Counted from the stretch's first letter, positions 1 to 6,127 are shown. The stretch: 12,435 nucleotides of DNA from Candidatus Gastranaerophilales bacterium (GCA_910587175.1 CAJULH010000054.1:1-12435), one strand, 5' to 3'. The notes: a model not told the origin generated them from the letters alone. Numbers and translations are program-made.

Positions 1-21
1 AAAAAGGGGCGTTTCCACCCC
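1..21 (-). terminator. Leftward intrinsic terminator with GAAA tetraloop
   Basis: Read on the minus strand, GGGGUG pairs with CGCCCC (one U-G pair) around a GAAA loop, followed directly by UUUUU. The same bases recur at 12385-12405 as the second copy of the end repeat. On the plus strand no T run follows the hairpin, so it should act leftward only. Confidence 0.6.
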
Positions 22-50
22 ATTCGCATACTAGCCGAAGCATTAACAAC
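1..50 (-). ncRNA. Possible ~50-nt leftward small RNA at the circle join
   Basis: On the minus strand an extended -10 promoter (57-65) sits about 7 nt before this stretch, and a hairpin with a run of five U closes it (21 to 1). Between them is a second small stem, UUCG paired with CGAA, around 24-40. No start codon or reading frame of note lies inside. The unit therefore looks like a stand-alone short RNA, or the terminated leader of something further left. Function is unknown; it shares the string TGCTTCG with the other short leftward RNA at 4692-4729. Confidence 0.35.
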
Positions 51-56
51 ACATTC

Positions 57-65
57 ATAATAGCA
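57..65 (-). promoter_or_regulatory. Extended -10 promoter, leftward
   Basis: The minus strand reads TGCTATTAT, a perfect TGn extension joined to a good -10 (TATTAT). No convincing -35 lies at 17 bp; TTGAAT is present at 19 bp. Transcription would start near 50 and meet the terminator at 21-1. Confidence 0.35.
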
Positions 66-126
66 CAGGCTGCGACATTTTATTCAATATATTAAGAAAT
101 GTTAAGAAAGGCACCGGTAAAAACCC

Positions 127-552
127 ATGAAAGAGACCAATACTGCACAAATGCAGCGGAAATTTTTGGATGAATATTCTAATACGCTTGATATCAGAGC
201 CTCTGCGCTGGCTGCAAGGTATGGAAAGCGTACAGGTGTTGCCGTTGCGCGGAATATGCTAAAAACCGAAAAAATACAAAAGGAGCTAAACGCCCTCTGT
301 GAAAGGAAAACAGAGCATTTAGAGGTGTGCCTGGGATATATAATCGGAGGGTATTTAAAAGTACTGAAATGGGCACTATCAGCGGATGAAGGGGGAAAAC
401 CAAATGACCCGGCACTCGCATTACGCGCATTGGACGGCATTACAAAGCAACTGGGCAGCGAAACAGCCTCAAAAAAGGGGGTTACAGGAAATACAGAGGC
501 TCAAATCCCTATTATAACAGAGATTAAGGGACTTGATACAGAAAAAATTTAG
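127..552 (+). CDS. terS: Terminase small subunit (Terminase_2-like)
   Basis: A 141-residue protein likely to recognise the element's own DNA and load it onto the large terminase for packaging. Residues 12-58 form a helix-turn-helix region of the type seen in Terminase_2-family small subunits: a KFLDEY start, an AALAARYGKR-like turn (here ASALAARYGK) and a following helix ending in KEL. The rest is helical with a polar tail. ATG 127 is the only usable start, because a TAA lies in frame at 118; the Shine-Dalgarno is weak, with AAAGG about 15 nt upstream. It is followed after 9 nt by the portal gene and then by the large terminase, the usual packaging order. The assignment rests on fold pattern and position, not on a strong signature. 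Confidence 0.75.
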   Translation: MKETNTAQMQRKFLDEYSNTLDIRASALAARYGKRTGVAVARNMLKTEKIQKELNALCERKTEHLEVCLGYIIGGYLKVLKWALSADEGGKPNDPALALRALDGITKQLGSETASKKGVTGNTEAQIPIITEIKGLDTEKI

Positions 553-561
553 GAGAAATAT

Positions 562-2163
562 ATGGAAAATCACGATATAAATACGTTAAACACTTTGTCT
601 GAAAAGATTTCAAGGTTATATGATGCCCTTAACGAAGACAGAACAAGCCAATTGGCTGATATAAGATGCGTAAAAGACTATATTTACAGGACTTCAGGAA
701 ATTTAAATAATTTCCGGCTGCCGGATATCTATGAACAGGCGCAAACACTGAAGGCGCACCTGCTAGACAGTCTTTCATCCCACCCGGAAGGGCTGTTTGA
801 GGTCTTTCCAAAGGATTTAAAATTTTCAGAAAATGCCCAAAAACAAAAAGCCATGCTGGTTTCCGCCTTTGAAAATATGAAACTTGCTGATAAGCTTGAA
901 AACATTGTAAATGATATAGTTGAATGCGGGGAAAGCATTGTATTTATTGGCTGGAAGCGCCTTTTTAAAAAAATCAGACGCGCGGTTGAAAATAACGGCG
1001 AAATCAGTTTTATGCCTGATAACAAGCTGGTTTATGACGGTCCGGTGCTCAAAACCATTGCCCCTGAAGACTTTGTGTTTGATACATCGACAGATTTCGA
1101 GCAAGCAGCAAAAATTTATCACTCAAAATCCACTCTACAAGAGCTTTTTAGCGATAAAAACAACAACTGCCTGACCCCTGAAACCCGCGAAAATCTGCAA
1201 GCCCTGGCATGTGCAAAGTCAAATGATAACGGGGAGCCAAAGCTTGATATACTTGAATTCTGGGGCGATATCAGGACAGAAAACGGCAAATTGCTTCAGA
1301 ATCAGCTGATTGTTATAGCTGAAAGGCGTTATATTATTCGCTTTGAAGCAAATCCCTATATGAATTGTCCGTTTGTTTATGGCAATATTCTTGAAGACCC
1401 TTTCACAGGGCGGGGTGTAAGCCCTTTAAAGGCTGCAATCGACCTGAACAAGGCTGAAAACGAGATTTTAAACACGCAATTGAAGGCATATTCCTTAATT
1501 GTCAATCCGCCTTATCTTGCGCCAAAAGGGGCTTTCAAGGGTGAACAATCGGTGAAACCCGGTAAAATCATAGAATATGACTCTGCACTATTGCCGCAAA
1601 TGCCAACTCCGCTTAACTTCAGCCAGGCGCTTTGCGGATGGGATTTTATAAAGTATTTTAAAAGCTCAATCGAAAGCACGACGGGGATTTTCAAGACAAT
1701 GGCGGGTAATATTGAGGTTGAAAACCGCACAGCAACAGAACTTAACCTTACTGCAAATGGTCAAAGTGCCCGTTTAAATATGTTTTTGGACGCTATAAAC
1801 CGTAAAATTATTGTGCCCGTTGTTCAAAAGACGGCTGATATAATTTCAAATTTTAAATTCGGGACAGAAAACCTTTTGTACAGGCTATCCGGGGAATTAA
1901 AAACCGTGGAAATAAACGATGATGTACGTTTTGGCGATTATATTTACAGGTATAGCGACCGGAAAGCCTCTCTGGAACGTAAATCCAGACAGCGCGAAAT
2001 CGTAAACTGTATGACAACATTCGCGAATGCGGCACCGCTAAGTGAAAAAATCAATTGGGAAGAGTGTTTCCGCCTAATTTTAGGAACTCTTGGCGTAGAA
2101 AATACCGAATTATACCTGAAAAAGGGCAATACAGACGTTGCAAACCGGCAAATAGCAGGCTAG
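562..2163 (+). CDS. Portal protein (podovirus, P22/T7-like head-tail connector)
   Basis: A 533-residue protein expected to form the dodecameric ring at one capsid vertex through which DNA enters and leaves. Recognisable portal features are the helical N-terminal part, the DPFTGRGVSPLKAAIDLNKA stretch near residues 278-297 and the following helix (residues ~298-320) that in this family lines the channel, and a NRTATELNLTANGQ segment near residue 388 like the conserved xxTAtE region of podovirus portals. Length is shorter than P22 gp1 (about 725) but close to T7 gp8 (about 536). A clear AGGAGA lies 8 nt before the ATG. It sits between the small and large terminase genes with 3 nt to the next start, so the three are surely one operon. 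Confidence 0.88.
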   Translation: MENHDINTLNTLSEKISRLYDALNEDRTSQLADIRCVKDYIYRTSGNLNNFRLPDIYEQAQTLKAHLLDSLSSHPEGLFEVFPKDLKFSENAQKQKAMLVSAFENMKLADKLENIVNDIVECGESIVFIGWKRLFKKIRRAVENNGEISFMPDNKLVYDGPVLKTIAPEDFVFDTSTDFEQAAKIYHSKSTLQELFSDKNNNCLTPETRENLQALACAKSNDNGEPKLDILEFWGDIRTENGKLLQNQLIVIAERRYIIRFEANPYMNCPFVYGNILEDPFTGRGVSPLKAAIDLNKAENEILNTQLKAYSLIVNPPYLAPKGAFKGEQSVKPGKIIEYDSALLPQMPTPLNFSQALCGWDFIKYFKSSIESTTGIFKTMAGNIEVENRTATELNLTANGQSARLNMFLDAINRKIIVPVVQKTADIISNFKFGTENLLYRLSGELKTVEINDDVRFGDYIYRYSDRKASLERKSRQREIVNCMTTFANAAPLSEKINWEECFRLILGTLGVENTELYLKKGNTDVANRQIAG

Positions 2164-2166
2164 ACA

Positions 2167-3456
2167 ATGAAATACGAACTTTTAAAAAGTCAAAAGGAAT
2201 TTTTGGAAGTACCGCATGACCTGGAAATGGACGTGTGCGTGTATCAAGGCGGTTTTGGAAGCGGTAAAACCTGGGCGGGCTCTTTGCTTGGGTTATTGCT
2301 TGCGCTAAAATTTCCCGGAATTACAGGGCTTGTAGGCGCGCAAACATACTCTTTGGTACGTGATACAACGCTTTTAAGCTATTTTGAACATCTGGAAAAT
2401 TTTGGAATGAAACCTGGAAAAGATTATTTTTACAACAAAAGCACCCAAAAATTGGAATTTAAAAATAATTCAAAAATTTTATTCCGGCATTTTGATGAGC
2501 CAAACAAGCTGAAATCCTTGAATTTAGGCTTTGTCGAGATTGAGGAAATGAGCGATATACCGTATGAAACCTTTAAAATGCTTCTTGGGCGCATGCGGCA
2601 GCACATTTCACCCGGCTGGAAAGGCTTTAAATACCGGGTTTTCGGGCATACGAACCCGGAAACCCGGAAAGGGTGGATATATAAAACATTTGTTACCAGC
2701 AAATTACCCAATTTCAGGTTTATTCAGGCACCCTCTACCGAAAATATCCACTTGCCGCGGGCTTTTTTGGAAAATATGAAAAATCTGTATGACGAAAACT
2801 ACTATAAAATGAACGTTTTAGGGCAATTTGACGATAGTTCGGACAATTTAGTGGTTAAAAATTTCACTACGGAAAATATCCGGGAAATACGCTATAGAAG
2901 CGAGTTTCCGCTTCATATAACCTGTGATTTCAACGTAGATCCTATGTGCTGGATTTTAGCTTACAAAGATTCAGAAAGGGCGTACTTTTTCGACGAAATA
3001 ATACTCGAAAATTCAACCACAGTGCAGACTTGCGAGGAATTTGGACGCAGATACGGCAAACACCGGGGTAAAATCATAATTAACGGCGATGCATCAGGCG
3101 ATAACCGTTCCTGCACAAGCGAATACACAAATTATATCTTAATGAAGCGATGCCTTTCCAATCTCGGGTTTAGGCAGGTGGACATTGAAATTCGGGGCTT
3201 TAATCCGCCCATAAGGAACAGAATAAGCGCATTTAACTGCCATGTAAAAAGCCAAAACGGCGAACGCAGGCTGTTTGTAGACCCAAAATGCGAAAAGCTG
3301 CTATATAATATTAACAATCTGAAATACCGGGAAGGCTCGTCAATGCTGGATTTACCGGGGTATTACAAATTACGGCAAAACCAGGAACTAAAATTTCTCG
3401 GACATCCCTTTGATGCCGCAAGTTACCTGGTAGAGTACTATTTCCCGATTGTCTAA
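2167..3456 (+). CDS. terL: Terminase large subunit, ATPase and nuclease
   Basis: The 429-residue packaging motor looks intact. Residues 28-35 are a Walker A motif (GGFGSGKT) and residues 120-127 a Walker B (LGFVEIEE, with paired glutamates). The C-terminal half is an RNase H-like nuclease with the expected acidic residues: D254 in CDFNVDP, D308 in INGDASGD and D416 in HPFDAA. The length is normal for compact TerL proteins (420-480). Only 3 nt separate it from the portal stop, so translation is probably coupled. Having all catalytic residues means the element does not need a helper's large terminase, unlike classical PICI satellites, which supply only a small subunit. Confidence 0.95.
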   Translation: MKYELLKSQKEFLEVPHDLEMDVCVYQGGFGSGKTWAGSLLGLLLALKFPGITGLVGAQTYSLVRDTTLLSYFEHLENFGMKPGKDYFYNKSTQKLEFKNNSKILFRHFDEPNKLKSLNLGFVEIEEMSDIPYETFKMLLGRMRQHISPGWKGFKYRVFGHTNPETRKGWIYKTFVTSKLPNFRFIQAPSTENIHLPRAFLENMKNLYDENYYKMNVLGQFDDSSDNLVVKNFTTENIREIRYRSEFPLHITCDFNVDPMCWILAYKDSERAYFFDEIILENSTTVQTCEEFGRRYGKHRGKIIINGDASGDNRSCTSEYTNYILMKRCLSNLGFRQVDIEIRGFNPPIRNRISAFNCHVKSQNGERRLFVDPKCEKLLYNINNLKYREGSSMLDLPGYYKLRQNQELKFLGHPFDAASYLVEYYFPIV

Positions 3457-3566
3457 AACATCACGGGCATGGATTTTTCGGATTTATCCCTTTTGTTTTT
3501 CAAAAACGGGATTTTCTTCATAAAACTTAATAATAATTGCGTAAAAACGCTGGAAAAGGATGGAAA

Positions 3567-3815
3567 TTGTTGGAAAATTCAAACTTAATTTTACAGTATT
3601 CGCCAGTAATAATGCTGGTTTTGGTCTATTTTATCCAATTGAAAATATTTGTAACACCGCAGGAGCTGGAGAAAAAGCACAGAGAAATTCTCCTTGAGGC
3701 TGAAAACCGCTTTGCTTCAAGGATTACAGTACATGACCTTAAAGACCAGATAACGGAAATAAAAGATAAAATTGATAAAATTTATAATTGTTTTTTGAGT
3801 AAAAAACAAGAGTAA
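3567..3815 (+). CDS. Small membrane protein with C-terminal coiled coil
   Basis: About 82 residues: one hydrophobic segment (roughly residues 7-28, LILQYSPVIMLVLVYF core) followed by charged heptad-like helix to the end (ELEKKHREILLEAENR, then DLKDQITEIKDKIDKIY). I chose TTG 3567 because AAAGGA ends 6 nt before it; a frame-matched TTG at 3537 would add ten residues but has no ribosome site. It lies 110 nt after the large terminase in the same direction and faces the leftward HTH gene. One membrane span plus a coiled coil is compatible with a holin, a spanin-like or an exclusion protein, but nothing in the sequence decides this. If it were a holin, it would be the only lysis-related gene here. 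Confidence 0.6.
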   Translation: MLENSNLILQYSPVIMLVLVYFIQLKIFVTPQELEKKHREILLEAENRFASRITVHDLKDQITEIKDKIDKIYNCFLSKKQE

Positions 3816-3886
3816 GAATAAGGTGTATATGCAGATGCTGTCTGGGTTACAAGGATATCAACAGTATTTTGATTGCATCGTTTGTT

Positions 3887-4438
3887 TTAGTGCTTTTTGA
3901 AAAGATTTAAAACGGAACGAACCCCGGAATTATTCTTCATAAGCTCAATTTCGGATTTTAGCGCGCTGATTTCAAGATCTTTTTTCTTAAGTTCTGCATT
4001 TAATTCATGGTATTTTTCCTGCCAGAACTTTACATTTTCTTTTTCTTCATTTCTAAGAATTTCCAGCTGTTTGAATCGCCCTGCTTCTACTGCAAGTTCC
4101 TCAATTCTTGAAATTAGCTGTAAAGTCATATCAGGAGAGGTTTTCTGCCTGATATCGGGCGTATCGGTTTCAAGAATTTCCGCACTGATTACAGAATCTT
4201 CTTCGACCGCAGCTTCTTTCAAAGAATTTTGAACAACCTGCCTTGCAACCTTGTTTCTCCTGGATTTTAAATTAAAGTTACGAATTTCATCAGCTTCTTT
4301 CCTGGAAATTACAATAACTTTCCCGCCAGGTGTGTCCTGGGATTGAAGTTTGCCTTTGTCAATCCAGGAATATACCGAAGATTGGCTAAGCAGTAGTAAT
4401 TCCTGAGCTTCTTGTATGGATAATTTAAGTTCATTCAT
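3887..4438 (-). CDS. MerR/excisionase-type HTH protein with coiled coil
   Basis: A 183-residue predicted DNA-binding protein. Residues 5-51 match the HTH_17 / excisionase pattern: SIQEAQELLLLSQSSVYSWIDKG, then a wing (GGKVIVISRKEADEI). A basic stretch (KSRRNKVARQ, 58-67) follows, then an acidic linker and a long coiled coil (about 107-168, rich in E, K and L). HTH plus long coiled coil recalls plasmid KfrA-like or partition-accessory proteins, though I cannot show homology. An AGGAAAA ribosome site lies 5 nt before the ATG and belongs to a 20-bp tandem repeat (4442-4482) that could be its own operator. It is divergent from the replication promoter at 4513, a typical place for a repressor or copy-control regulator. 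Confidence 0.75.
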   Translation of the reverse strand: MNELKLSIQEAQELLLLSQSSVYSWIDKGKLQSQDTPGGKVIVISRKEADEIRNFNLKSRRNKVARQVVQNSLKEAAVEEDSVISAEILETDTPDIRQKTSPDMTLQLISRIEELAVEAGRFKQLEILRNEEKENVKFWQEKYHELNAELKKKDLEISALKSEIELMKNNSGVRSVLNLFKKH

Positions 4439-4441
4439 TTT

Positions 4442-4482
4442 ATTTTCCTGTATATTCTAAAATTTTCCTGTAAATTCCTAAA
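4442..4482. repeat. Two tandem 20-21-bp repeats upstream of the HTH gene
   Basis: The first unit is ATTTTCCTGTATATTCTAAA (4442-4461); the second differs by one substitution and one inserted C (4462-4482). They are joined without a gap and end 4 bp before the start of the leftward HTH gene. On that strand they supply the ribosome site and a TAGAAT -10-like hexamer, so a protein bound there would block both transcription and translation of the gene. Confidence 0.7.
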
Positions 4483-4512
4483 AATAATAGCTCGGAGAAA
4501 CAAATACGCCCC

Positions 4513-4541
4513 TTGACAAATATTGTATCATGAATTAGTAT
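4513..4541 (+). promoter_or_regulatory. Rightward promoter of the replication leader
   Basis: TTGACA (4513-4518), a 17-bp spacer and TAGTAT (4536-4541): a perfect -35 and a fair -10. Transcription would start near 4548 and run about 450 nt before the initiator gene at 4998. Confidence 0.6.
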
Positions 4542-4551
4542 TCCCATGATA
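4526..4551. promoter_or_regulatory. Operator-like inverted repeat over the -10
   Basis: TATCATG (4526-4532) and CATGATA (4545-4551) are perfect inverted arms 12 bp apart, spanning the -10 of the rightward promoter. A third ATGATACA stands at 4610-4617. The centre-to-centre distance of the arms (19 bp, about two helical turns) suits a dimeric repressor, for which the adjacent HTH protein or the initiator itself are the candidates. Confidence 0.5.
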
Positions 4552-4643
4552 TATATTGTAAAGAGAGTTAAAGTATAATTTGAAAATTGTACCGATGCTC
4601 TGAAAATCAATGATACAAATGTATTACGGGTGTTTAATATATC

Positions 4644-4650
4644 AGGAGGT
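4644..4650 (+). promoter_or_regulatory. Orphan Shine-Dalgarno (AGGAGGT) without a start codon
   Basis: A full-strength AGGAGGT is followed by no ATG, GTG or TTG within 15 nt. The nearest possible frames begin with ATA or ATT and stop within 3-10 codons. It is either a ribosome stand-by site, a leader peptide with a rare start, or a relic. Confidence 0.4.
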
Positions 4651-4691
4651 ATAAGATTTTTAAATAAAATTGGGATTATATAAAAAATTGC

Positions 4692-4729
4692 AAAAGAAAA
4701 AGTGCCCCAAACGAAGCACTCACACTACT
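4692..4729 (-). ncRNA. Possible short antisense RNA to the replication leader
   Basis: A minus-strand promoter (4736-4764) is followed about 7 nt later by this stretch, which ends in a hairpin: AGTGC pairs with GCACT around a 10-nt loop, then UUUUCUUUU. The RNA would be about 35-40 nt and wholly complementary to the leader of the initiator mRNA, over the GTG start of the leader ORF. The loop contains a YUNR-type string (UUUG), common in antisense control loops. The stem is only 5 bp, so the call is tentative. Confidence 0.4.
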
Positions 4730-5001
4730 TTCTAGATTATAGCATATATTTATTTTATATGCAAATTTTTGTATTAATTTTAATTGTGTTAACAGTTTTA
4801 AAACTGTTGGGATTTGGAGGTTTTGCCGGCGTCGGGCTGTTTTCAGGCAATTTTTTGAATTATAAAATAGTTGTGAATTTCTGTAAAATCACTGCAGAAT
4901 GGTTTTTACAGGGGGAGGGGTTAATTTTTCCGGTATCCCCGGCAGTCCCAAAAGCCTTTTTGCAAAAGGGTTTTAGTGTATTAATGAAAGAGGAAAAATG
5001 A
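4702..5001 (+). CDS. Leader ORF overlapping the initiator gene (ATGA)
   Basis: An open frame of 99 codons from GTG 4702, or 80 from ATG 4759, that ends in an ATGA overlap with the initiator start at 4998. Neither start has a clear ribosome site. The product would have a hydrophobic stretch near its N-terminus (MQIFVLILIVLTVLKLLGF) and no family I recognise. The overlap would allow translational coupling to the initiator, as the leader peptide tap does for repA in plasmid R1. It crosses an 18-bp perfect palindrome and an attenuator-like hairpin, so the open frame may instead be incidental to a structured RNA leader. Confidence 0.35.
   Translation: MPQTKHSHYFLDYSIYLFYMQIFVLILIVLTVLKLLGFGGFAGVGLFSGNFLNYKIVVNFCKITAEWFLQGEGLIFPVSPAVPKAFLQKGFSVLMKEEK
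4736..4764 (-). promoter_or_regulatory. Leftward promoter of the antisense RNA
   Basis: On the minus strand TTGCAT (4764-4759), a 17-bp spacer and a perfect TATAAT (4741-4736). The -35 is poor but the -10 and spacing are ideal. Confidence 0.5.
4791..4808. repeat. 18-bp perfect palindrome in the leader
   Basis: AACAGTTTTAAAACTGTT reads the same on both strands with no spacer. In RNA the central bases would form the loop of a short hairpin; in DNA it is a symmetrical protein site. A GGAGG follows 8 bp later. Confidence 0.6.
4950..4974 (+). terminator. Attenuator-like hairpin before the initiator gene
   Basis: AAAA-G-CCTTTT pairs with AAAAGG-G-TTTT around a TGC loop: ten base pairs and one G-G mismatch, ending in four T. 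It ends 23 nt before the initiator ATG, so leader transcripts could stop here. With the antisense RNA upstream, this resembles transcriptional attenuation of rep genes in plasmids such as pT181 and pIP501. Confidence 0.45.
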
Positions 5002-5798
5002 GCAGTCAAAATGTGATGGAATTGCCCGAAATAAAGGTAAATACGCCTTCAGCAACGGATAAAAAGGTCATCAGGCTTAATATAAGCCAGTTTGAGCTAA
5101 CAAAAATACTTTATTCAAGCGGAATGTTGTCAAAAATTGATTTGACCGCATCGGCAAAACTCTTTCTGTGGGCGCTTTGCAGCCATTATAATCCGAATAA
5201 TGAAACTATGTTTCCTTCCCAGCAAACTGTTGCGCAAAAGCTCGGAATTAGCGAAAAATCTGCACAAAGGGCGGTTAAAGAGCTCAAAATGCACGGTCTG
5301 ATTGAGTATGAGACAAAACGCGTCAACCACTATACTTTTGGCGCAAAATTTTTTGAATTGGTCAAAATGTCCGGCGCGATTGGTCAAAATGTCCTTTCAG
5401 AGGGGGGTCAAAATGTCCGTCAAACAAATAAACATGAAAAAAGAAAAGAACACGCGAATTTTTCTTTTAAAAGTTATGGTGGAAATGAAAAATGGCGTAA
5501 AAACAATGATTCTGAGGAGCTGAAAGCAAAGAAAATGGTGCCAAGCGTGGAGGAGACAAGGAAAATGATTGAGGAGCGGGAGAAAATTCGCGAAATGGCT
5601 TTCAATCCGTATGAGTATAGCCGCAAAGACGCTCTCCAGTGGCTGAAAGCCACTCCGCAGTTTTGGCTTTTAAAATCAGATCTCGCAAACTTTTTGGTCA
5701 ATAAGTACAGATTCAAAGAGTTTCTCTACGTTTTGAAAGATAAGGCGGATACAGCGCCCGAAAATTTTCATTTAAATAATTCAGCCGGAAATGCTTGA
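4998..5798 (+). CDS. Replication initiator-like winged-helix protein
   Basis: A 266-residue protein likely to bind the origin and start replication. Residues 50-115 are a winged HTH of the HTH_36 / phage replisome-organiser type: TASAKLFLWALCSHYN, then FPSQQTVAQKLGISEKSAQR as the recognition region and a GLIEYE wing. Residues 121-141 are encoded by three DNA repeats that look like iterons. A lysine-rich linker follows, then a helical C-terminal part (about 200-255) that could contact a helicase loader. The layout, N-terminal DNA binding, repeats inside the gene, C-terminal helical part, parallels lambda O. An AGAGG lies 6 nt before the ATG. No helicase, primase or polymerase is encoded here, so the host or a helper must supply them. 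Confidence 0.75.
   Translation: MSSQNVMELPEIKVNTPSATDKKVIRLNISQFELTKILYSSGMLSKIDLTASAKLFLWALCSHYNPNNETMFPSQQTVAQKLGISEKSAQRAVKELKMHGLIEYETKRVNHYTFGAKFFELVKMSGAIGQNVLSEGGQNVRQTNKHEKRKEHANFSFKSYGGNEKWRKNNDSEELKAKKMVPSVEETRKMIEEREKIREMAFNPYEYSRKDALQWLKATPQFWLLKSDLANFLVNKYRFKEFLYVLKDKADTAPENFHLNNSAGNA
5005..5014 (+). repeat. Partial iteron at the initiator start
   Basis: GTCAAAATGT here matches the 10-base core of the three 13-bp repeats at 5360-5418. It lies just inside the start of the initiator gene, where a bound initiator could limit its own expression. Confidence 0.35.
5360..5418 (+). repeat. Three 13-bp iterons inside the initiator gene
   Basis: GGTCAAAATGTCC occurs without change at 5360-5372, 5382-5394 and 5406-5418, with 22 and 24 bp between starts, about two helical turns each. 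Copy 1 is read in a different codon frame (V-K-M-S) from copies 2 and 3 (G-Q-N-V), yet the DNA is identical, so the DNA itself is what is kept. The unit is an imperfect dyad (GG.CA...TG.CC). Confidence 0.85.
5360..5473. other. Candidate replication origin (iterons plus AT-rich unwinding region)
   Basis: The three iterons are followed at once by a markedly AT-rich stretch (5419-5473) with A runs on one strand, the usual arrangement of initiator sites and DNA unwinding element. The whole lies inside the initiator's own coding sequence, as the lambda origin lies inside gene O. I saw no DnaA box nearby. Confidence 0.6.
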
Positions 5799-6042
5799 AA
5801 ATAGGACGTTTTGGCTGTTTGCTCCGAACGCGCAAAGGCGATTTTTAAAAAGTTGCCAAATGATGGAAACAAAGAAATGGAATTCCAGGAAATTCCATAA
5901 AACAAAGGAATTCTTGGACAGGGTTTATTTGGAAAATCCTGGAAAGCCTTTCAAGACAAGACGTTTGGTATTGAAAAATTTTCAAAATATGCCGGATGCA
6001 AGCATTTTGGAATTAAATAAAATTAAATGTAAAGTAATGTAA
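5791..6042 (+). CDS. Small basic protein of unknown function
   Basis: An 83-codon frame whose start overlaps the end of the initiator gene by 8 nt (ATGCTTGA), suggesting coupling. The predicted protein is basic (many K and R: KKWNSRKFHKTKEF, FKTRRLVLKNF) with no signal peptide or known domain that I recognise. The codons pass through a cluster of GGAATTCC-like palindromes, so part of this frame may exist because of DNA sites and not the protein. Coding status is uncertain. Confidence 0.4.
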   Translation: MLENRTFWLFAPNAQRRFLKSCQMMETKKWNSRKFHKTKEFLDRVYLENPGKPFKTRRLVLKNFQNMPDASILELNKIKCKVM

Positions 6043-6075
6043 AAGTTTTTTGAAAAACCGCTTATTTGGAATTCC
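5879..6075. repeat. Cluster of GGAATTCC-like palindromes
   Basis: GGAATTCC at 5879-5886 and 6068-6075, GGAAATTCC at 5888-5896, and weaker relatives at 5907 (GGAATTCTT), 5931 (GGAAAATCC) and 6009 (GGAATTAAA). Three contain GAATTC. Such a concentration in 200 bp downstream of an initiator gene could be a second set of protein sites, for example for partition or termination. Spacing is irregular. Confidence 0.4.
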
Positions 6076-6077
6076 GA

Positions 6078-6102
6078 AAAAGCCTTATTTTAAAAGGCTT
6101 TT
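6078..6102 (+). terminator. Intrinsic terminator after the replication genes
   Basis: AAAAGCCTT (6078-6086) pairs with AAGGCTTTT (6094-6102) around a 7-nt loop. Nine perfect pairs with A and T flanks make it plausible in both directions. It separates the replication transcript from the next promoter at 6144. Confidence 0.55.
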
Positions 6103-6127
6103 AGGTGTATTCTTTGAAAAAAAGTGT

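Larger units (their letters stand above)
1..51. repeat. Terminal direct repeat, left copy (circle overlap)
   Basis: These 51 bases are identical, base for base, to the last 51 bases of the window. A perfect end-to-end repeat of this short length is what an assembler leaves when it closes a circular molecule, so positions 12385-12435 and 1-51 are probably the same DNA. A real short terminal redundancy is possible but less likely, because the repeat starts and stops inside one intergenic region and interrupts nothing. Confidence 0.9.

Noticed and set aside
1..51. Long terminal or packaging repeat
   Set aside because: The exact 51-bp match at both ends is better explained by a circular assembly overlap; 51 bp is short for phage terminal redundancy and no transposase or recombinase is present.
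102..440. 112-codon minus-strand frame over the small terminase
   Set aside because: It lies antisense to a well-supported gene, has no ribosome site or recognisable protein pattern, and fits a shadow frame.
680..1950. TATATTTACAGG twice in the portal gene
   Set aside because: Two 12-mers more than 1 kb apart, both encoding the common string Y-I-Y-R; no further copies or spacing pattern.
3487..3515. Terminator after the large terminase
   Set aside because: CCC and GGG arms with a T/A middle contain mismatches and leave an implausible loop; too weak to call.
3471..3587. 38-codon ORF after the large terminase
   Set aside because: No ribosome site, low-complexity product, and it overlaps the start of the better supported membrane-protein gene in another frame.
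5360..5418. CRISPR-like array
   Set aside because: Repeats are 13 bp with gaps of 9 and 11 bp inside a coding gene, far too short for CRISPR, and no cas gene is present.
4439..5800. Rolling-circle replication
   Set aside because: The initiator has a winged helix and no HUH or tyrosine relaxase motif, and iterons point to theta replication.
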